A stretch of 64,000 nucleotides of DNA from Nonomuraea typhae (GTDB taxonomy: Bacteria > Actinomycetota > Actinomycetes > Streptosporangiales > Streptosporangiaceae), in NCBI RefSeq assembly GCF_009760925.1, contig NZ_VRLV01000016.1:186001-250000 (forward strand). The letters run 5' to 3'. Made by a program: the position numbers and the translations under genes. Below are positions 60,562 through 64,000 of the stretch, in pieces; the first letter of the stretch is position 1; each line of letters starts with the position of its first letter. The notes below the pieces were generated by a model. That model was not told the DNA's origin, did no database searches, and saw nothing but the letters and a program-made list of their open reading frames with translations.

Positions 60562-61171
60562 AGAGCCGGTCGATCTCGGTGAGGTCGATGTCGATGGCGA
60601 AGGGGACGCTCAGCTTGAGCCGGTCGTGGTGGATGCCGGTGACGGCATAGGCGCCGGTCGCTTCGTCGAGTTCGTACACGTGCACGGCTGGCCGCTTGTT
60701 CGCACGCTCCACGAGCCAGAAGTGTGTGATACCGGCCTCGGCATAGAGCTGCGGCTTGCGTCGCCGGTCGCGGACCTCGGACTCCGGAGAGACCACCTCG
60801 ATGATCAGATGGACATCGCGCGCCCAGAAGAACGTCTGCTGATCATCCTGGTCGGCTTCGGTGTTGATGACGCAGAGGTCGGGCTCCGGGCGCTGGCTGG
60901 AGCCAAGGACGACGCTCATTTCGCGACGCACGCGGACGTCCTTCGGAGCCTGTCGACGGAGGTTCTCCTCGATCAGAGAGATTGCCCGCATGTGAAAGGA
61001 AGCCTGAGGACTCACGAATACCAAGCTTCCATCAAGCAACTCAGTGTGCGCAGGCAAATCCGGAATGCGATCGAGATCCTCCGCGACGAAGCCCCCTGGA
61101 GGCGGGAAGACCCAGTCGGGAAGCAATGGTGGCTTTTCAGGCATGTCCGTGCTCACCGCTTCGGCTGTCAT
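60560..61171 (-). CDS. Uma2 family (DUF820) PD-(D/E)XK nuclease-like protein
   Basis: 203-aa protein of the Uma2/DUF820 family, which has a restriction-endonuclease fold. The catalytic pattern is visible as RPEPDLCVI followed by VHLIIEVVSPESEVRDRRRKPQLYAEAGITHFWLV, giving Asp, Glu and a downstream Lys. Many copies occur in actinomycetes and cyanobacteria with no known role. Base composition is less GC-biased than its neighbours near 60880-61170, consistent with recent acquisition. It converges on pheT. Confidence 0.85.
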   Translation of the reverse strand: MTAEAVSTDMPEKPPLLPDWVFPPPGGFVAEDLDRIPDLPAHTELLDGSLVFVSPQASFHMRAISLIEENLRRQAPKDVRVRREMSVVLGSSQRPEPDLCVINTEADQDDQQTFFWARDVHLIIEVVSPESEVRDRRRKPQLYAEAGITHFWLVERANKRPAVHVYELDEATGAYAVTGIHHDRLKLSVPFAIDIDLTEIDRL

Positions 61172-61226
61172 GGTCCTACGGTAGCTAACCTATGACGTTC
61201 TTCCCGGGAATTTCAGGAGGGAACCG

Positions 61227-61454
61227 GTGCGACAGCTGCTGGTGTTCGCCGAGCGTGAGGCGGCTGAGGAGGTGGCCGAGACGCTCGGGGAGTGGCTGGG
61301 GGAGGTGCCGAGGGTGGTGCGGGAGACACTGGCCGGTGAGGACGACGCCGAGGACGCGCAGTGGGTGGTCGTGGTGGAGGAGTCGCCGGACGCGCTGGCC
61401 GGCAAGGTGGAAGCGCTGGTCGAGGAGTACGACGGGTGGCGCGAGAGCCACTAG
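61227..61454 (+). CDS. Small acidic conserved hypothetical protein
   Basis: 75-aa acidic, helix-rich protein starting at a GTG with AGGAGG upstream (MRQLLVFAEREAAEEVAETLGEWLGE). It contains a central strand WVVVVEE and no transmembrane segment or cysteine. I do not recognise a family with certainty; the ribosome site and codon use support a real gene. Its stop overlaps the convergent MFS gene stop in the shared tetranucleotide CTAG. Confidence 0.65.
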   Translation: MRQLLVFAEREAAEEVAETLGEWLGEVPRVVRETLAGEDDAEDAQWVVVVEESPDALAGKVEALVEEYDGWRESH

Positions 61455-62737
61455 GCCGTGGCTTCGGCGGCCTGTTCGCGGCGTTCCTTCTCGGCCAGCG
61501 CCTCTGGGCTGGTTCTGGCGTCGTAGCGGCGGAAGGTGGGCAGGGCCGCGGCCAGGGCGGCCACCGCGCCCACGCACAGCAGGCCGCCGGCGCCCAGGGC
61601 GAAGCGGGCGCCGCCCAGTGCGCCCATCGCGCCGGCCCGGGCGTTGCCCAGCATCGGGCCGCTGGCGTAGGACAGCAGTTCGATGCCGGCCAGGCGGCCG
61701 CGTAGTTCGTTGGGGATGGTCTGGTTCCACATCGTGAGCCGGAAGATGCCGCTGATCATGTCGGCCGCCCCGGCCAGCGCCAGGAAGAAGAACAGGGCGT
61801 ACATGTTGGGGATCAGCGCGGCCAGGGCCATGGCGGCGCCCCACAGGAGGGCGGCGACGATGACACCCATGCCGTGGCGGTGCACCCGGTTGGTCCAGCG
61901 GCCGGTGAGCGAGGCGATCAGGGCGCCGACGGCGCTGGCGGAGTACAGCATGCCCACGGCCTCCGGCGCGCCCAGCTGCTTGGCCAGGAACGGGTAGAGC
62001 GCCGTGGACATGGCGAAGAGCATGGCGGCGATGTCGACCAGGTACGTGCCCACGAGGTCCTTGCGGCTCCAGGCGTAGCGCACGCCTTCGAGCAGGGAAC
62101 GCAGCGAGGCCGGCTGGGCCTCCTCGTGCGGCGGGATGGCGCGGATGCGCCACAACATCACCAGCGACAGCGCGAAGGAGGCCGTGTCGAGCCCGTAGGC
62201 CCAGCCGGTGCCGTGGGCGGCGACCAGCCAGCCGCCGAGGGCGGGCGCGACGATGGCGCCGAGGTTCCAGCGCAGGCTGGTCAGCACCGCGGCGGCGGGG
62301 AGCTGGTCGTGCCGGACGACCTGCGGGATCAGCGCCTCCAGGCTGGGCCGCTGCAGGCAGGTGAGGCCCATGGCCAGGGCGCCGACCACGTACAGGACCC
62401 ACACCTGGGGCTCGGGCAGCAGCGCGTTGACGGTCAGCAGGCCGGAGGTGACCAGCAGGCCGATCTCGCTGTAGAGCACGATCTTGCGCCGGTCGAGCGC
62501 GTCGGCGATGGCACCACCCCAGAGCCCGCACACGACCATGGGCACGAACTCGGCCAGGCTCATCAAACCGACGGCGAGGTAGCTGCCGGTCAGTTCCATC
62601 ATCTGGTACGGCAGCGCCACCATGGTGATGAACGTGCCGAACATGGTGATCACACCGGAGGCCATGAGCAGCCGGTAGTCGCGGGAGTCGCGCAACGGGC
62701 CGAGATCCGGGGCGATGCGTTTGATGACGGACAACAC
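61451..62737 (-). CDS. MFS exporter (MFS_3 / EntS-like)
   Basis: 428-aa proton-driven major facilitator with about 12 helices. The A-loop-like motif GLWGGAIADALDRRKIVLYSE between helices 2 and 3 and the MFS_3 type N-terminus (PLRDSRDYRLLMASGVITMFGTFITMVALPYQM) match the enterobactin-exporter/drug-exporter group. The GTG start gives MLSVIKRIAPD. The substrate is unknown. The C-terminal tail is charged. It is convergent with the 75-aa gene and divergent from the YCII gene by about 70 bases. Confidence 0.88.
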   Translation of the reverse strand: MLSVIKRIAPDLGPLRDSRDYRLLMASGVITMFGTFITMVALPYQMMELTGSYLAVGLMSLAEFVPMVVCGLWGGAIADALDRRKIVLYSEIGLLVTSGLLTVNALLPEPQVWVLYVVGALAMGLTCLQRPSLEALIPQVVRHDQLPAAAVLTSLRWNLGAIVAPALGGWLVAAHGTGWAYGLDTASFALSLVMLWRIRAIPPHEEAQPASLRSLLEGVRYAWSRKDLVGTYLVDIAAMLFAMSTALYPFLAKQLGAPEAVGMLYSASAVGALIASLTGRWTNRVHRHGMGVIVAALLWGAAMALAALIPNMYALFFFLALAGAADMISGIFRLTMWNQTIPNELRGRLAGIELLSYASGPMLGNARAGAMGALGGARFALGAGGLLCVGAVAALAAALPTFRRYDARTSPEALAEKERREQAAEATA

Positions 62738-62806
62738 GAGTGCCCATTGTCCGGGCTATCCGGAGGGGAGCTCAAACCATTTTCCGGGCATGGTACGAAC
62801 TCCTCC

Positions 62807-63355
62807 ATGGAGTTCTTCTGCTATCACCGTGACCGCCCGTCCTCCGCGGCGCTGCGCGACGAGCTGCTGGAGGCGCACTGGTCGTACATGGACGGGTTCG
62901 CCAAGGAGCTGATCGCCCGCGGCCCGACGTTCGAGCGCGGCACCGAGACGGCCTCCGGCAGCGTGCACATCGCCGACCTGCCCGACGCGGCCGCCGCCCG
63001 GGCGTTCGCCTTCGACGAGCCCAACTACCAGGCCGGTGTCTACCGGGACGTGCTGGTACGGCGATGGCGCAACGTCCTGGGCCGGACCATGTGGGACTTC
63101 CCCGGCGGCAGGGAGGGCGGCAACCGGTACCTGGTCCTGGGCCTGGGCGAGGGGGAGGCGGCCGACCTCGTCCCCGCGCCCGGCCGGGAGGAGCTGATCG
63201 CCTATGGGCCGCTGCTGTCCGACGACGGCGGGACCTGGCTGGGTACGGCGGTGCTCATCAGGGCCCCGGACCCGGAGGCGGCCCAAGCGGTCCTGACCCG
63301 GGAGCGGTACGCCTCCATCGAGGTCCACGACTGGGAGTTCGGCGGCAGGCGATGA
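62807..63355 (+). CDS. Tandem YCII-like domain protein
   Basis: 182-aa protein made of two YciI-like ferredoxin folds. The first (MEFFCYHRDRPSSAALRDELLEAHWSYMDGFAKELIARGPTF ... GSVHIADLPDAAAARAFAFDEPNYQAGVYRDVLVRRW) has the usual His-Asp arrangement; the second (RYLVLGLGEGEAADLVPAPGREELIAYGPLLSDDGGTWLGTAVLIRAPDPEAAQAVL) has lost the His. YciI proteins are small hydrolase-like enzymes of unclear role. The ATG at 62807 is chosen because the upstream frame is a shadow of the MFS gene. No clear SD site. Confidence 0.75.
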   Translation: MEFFCYHRDRPSSAALRDELLEAHWSYMDGFAKELIARGPTFERGTETASGSVHIADLPDAAAARAFAFDEPNYQAGVYRDVLVRRWRNVLGRTMWDFPGGREGGNRYLVLGLGEGEAADLVPAPGREELIAYGPLLSDDGGTWLGTAVLIRAPDPEAAQAVLTRERYASIEVHDWEFGGRR

Positions 63356-63358
63356 AAG

Positions 63359-63392
63359 GGGGCGGCCTCCGGCGATGACCGGAGGCCGCCCC
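63359..63392. terminator. Bidirectional terminator between YCII and SnoaL-like genes
   Basis: GGGGCGGCCTCCGG (63359-63372) and CCGGAGGCCGCCCC (63379-63392) make a perfect 14-bp stem with a six-base loop. It lies between convergent genes and is preceded by AAA. Confidence 0.85.
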
Positions 63393-63403
63393 ACGCGAGC
63401 AGG

Positions 63404-63757
63404 TCAGCCGGGCACCTTGTCCAGGAAGCCCAGGACCCGCTGGATCCGGCCGTCCTCGGCCAGTTCCGCCACGTCGAACCCGACCGCGATCGCCTCGCCT
63501 CCGGCGGGCCCGAGGTGCCAGGTGAAGCGGGCGAGGTTGTGGTGGGCGTCGAACACCTCGCCCGGCGTGAACACCAGGCCGGGGAACATCTCCTGCGCTC
63601 CGGCGATCACCGCGCTCAGGCCCTCGTGCCCGGCGACGGCGGCCAGCGGGTCGGTGTAGGTGGCGTCCTCGGTGAACACCTCGGCGACGGCCTTGGCGCG
63701 GGCCGCGGCGTCGGTCTCGTTCCAGGCGGCCAGGTAACGCTCGACCAGGTTTTCCAT
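63404..63757 (-). CDS. SnoaL-like / NTF2-fold protein
   Basis: 117-aa small protein with the cone-shaped SnoaL/NTF2 fold pattern: MENLVERYLAAWNETDAAARAKAVAEVFTEDATYTDPLAAVAGHEGLSAVIAG, then FDAHHNLARFTWHLG and GFDVAELAEDGRIQRVLGFLD. The N-terminal Asp-Pro pair (YTDPL) and His residues could be active-site residues as in polyketide cyclases or ketosteroid isomerase-like enzymes. ATG 63757 has GAGGAGA seven bases upstream. It lies 18 bases after the stop of the gene that begins beyond the window. Confidence 0.85.
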   Translation of the reverse strand: MENLVERYLAAWNETDAAARAKAVAEVFTEDATYTDPLAAVAGHEGLSAVIAGAQEMFPGLVFTPGEVFDAHHNLARFTWHLGPAGGEAIAVGFDVAELAEDGRIQRVLGFLDKVPG

Positions 63758-63775
63758 GATGACTCTCCTCGGCAT

Positions 63776-64000
63776 TCAGTGACGGGCCTTGCGCAGGCCC
63801 ACGATCTGCAGTTCGGCGAACACCCCGACGGCCAGCGCCTGCGCGATGGCCCAGACGGCGCCGATCGTGGTGAACTCCAGCAGTCCGAGCACGACGGCGG
63901 CGATGCTGCCCAGCGTCCAGGCGACGTTGAGCGCGATGACGATCCGGGTGCCGGCCGGGCTGACCTCGCGCCGGGCCGCCAGCAACGCGACGGCCGCGCC
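63776..64000 (-). CDS. Small integral membrane protein, 5' end outside window
   Basis: The visible 74 codons run in from the window edge and encode two to three hydrophobic helices (AGTRIVIALNVAWTLGSIAAVVLG and GAVWAIAQALAVGVFAELQIVGL), ending in RKARH. The real start lies beyond 64000; a TTG at 63985 is internal. It is probably a four-helix protein and the first gene of an operon with the SnoaL-like gene. No function assigned. Confidence 0.65.
   Translation of the reverse strand, partial: GAAVALLAARREVSPAGTRIVIALNVAWTLGSIAAVVLGLLEFTTIGAVWAIAQALAVGVFAELQIVGLRKARH

Overview
The window is high-GC, gene-dense DNA with frequent GTG starts and ATGA/GTGA stop-start overlaps. It carries the phosphatidylinositol mannoside (PIM) genes pgsA, patA-like and pimA, whose lipid products are confined to Actinomycetota. 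Together with PdxS/PdxT-type vitamin B6 synthesis and a YajC-SecD-SecF, apt, relA order, this points to a filamentous actinomycete, most likely Streptosporangiales (Nonomuraea-like). The genus is an inference; no database search was possible.

Layout. At 1-7430 a translational GTPase reads left, followed on the + strand by the PIM operon (pgsA, acyltransferase, pimA, a membrane protein), a DUF3048 lipoprotein and pdxS. At 7431-17631 lies an accessory block of about 10 kb between pdxS and pdxT: a Baeyer-Villiger monooxygenase, a PAS/SpoIIE phosphatase, a TetR regulator with an antibiotic-type ABC exporter, a Tat-exported PhoD phosphatase behind a PHO box, a MarR regulator and a secreted EEP-family hydrolase. 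At 17632-24256 are pdxT, yebC, an orphan permease-like protein, an Eis-like acetyltransferase and ruvCAB. At 24598-30738 are yajC, secD, secF, apt and the (p)ppGpp synthetase/hydrolase.

At 30820-43010 two paralogous membrane-anchored cyclophilins (both - strand) bracket an MBL hydrolase, hisS, aspS, an SF2 helicase with a predicted membrane hairpin, and two tandem cytochromes P450. At 43156-53142 are a DUF2231 protein, rarA, a VOC protein, then DUF948, a small protein, alaS, ruvX, two different mltG genes and aroE. At 53143-60524 is the translation cluster: infC with an attenuator-like leader and an AUC start, rpmI, rplT, a SpoU methyltransferase, an orphan PAS histidine kinase, pheS and pheT. 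The end (60560-64000) holds a Uma2 nuclease-like protein, a small acidic protein, an MFS exporter, a double-YCII protein, a SnoaL-like protein and a truncated membrane protein.

Most of the window is conserved housekeeping: envelope lipid synthesis, Holliday-junction processing (RuvABC, RuvX, RarA), protein export, stringent response and aminoacyl-tRNA synthesis. The most unusual signals are regulatory. They include palindromes that run into the start codons of two apparently leaderless genes, a three-unit 20-bp operator array, a PHO box, and the infC leader. Structural oddities are the membrane-tethered helicase, paired paralogues (cyclophilins, P450s, MltGs) and in-frame minisatellites in ruvB and mltG. 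No tRNA, rRNA, CRISPR array, transposase, integrase or prophage gene was recognised.
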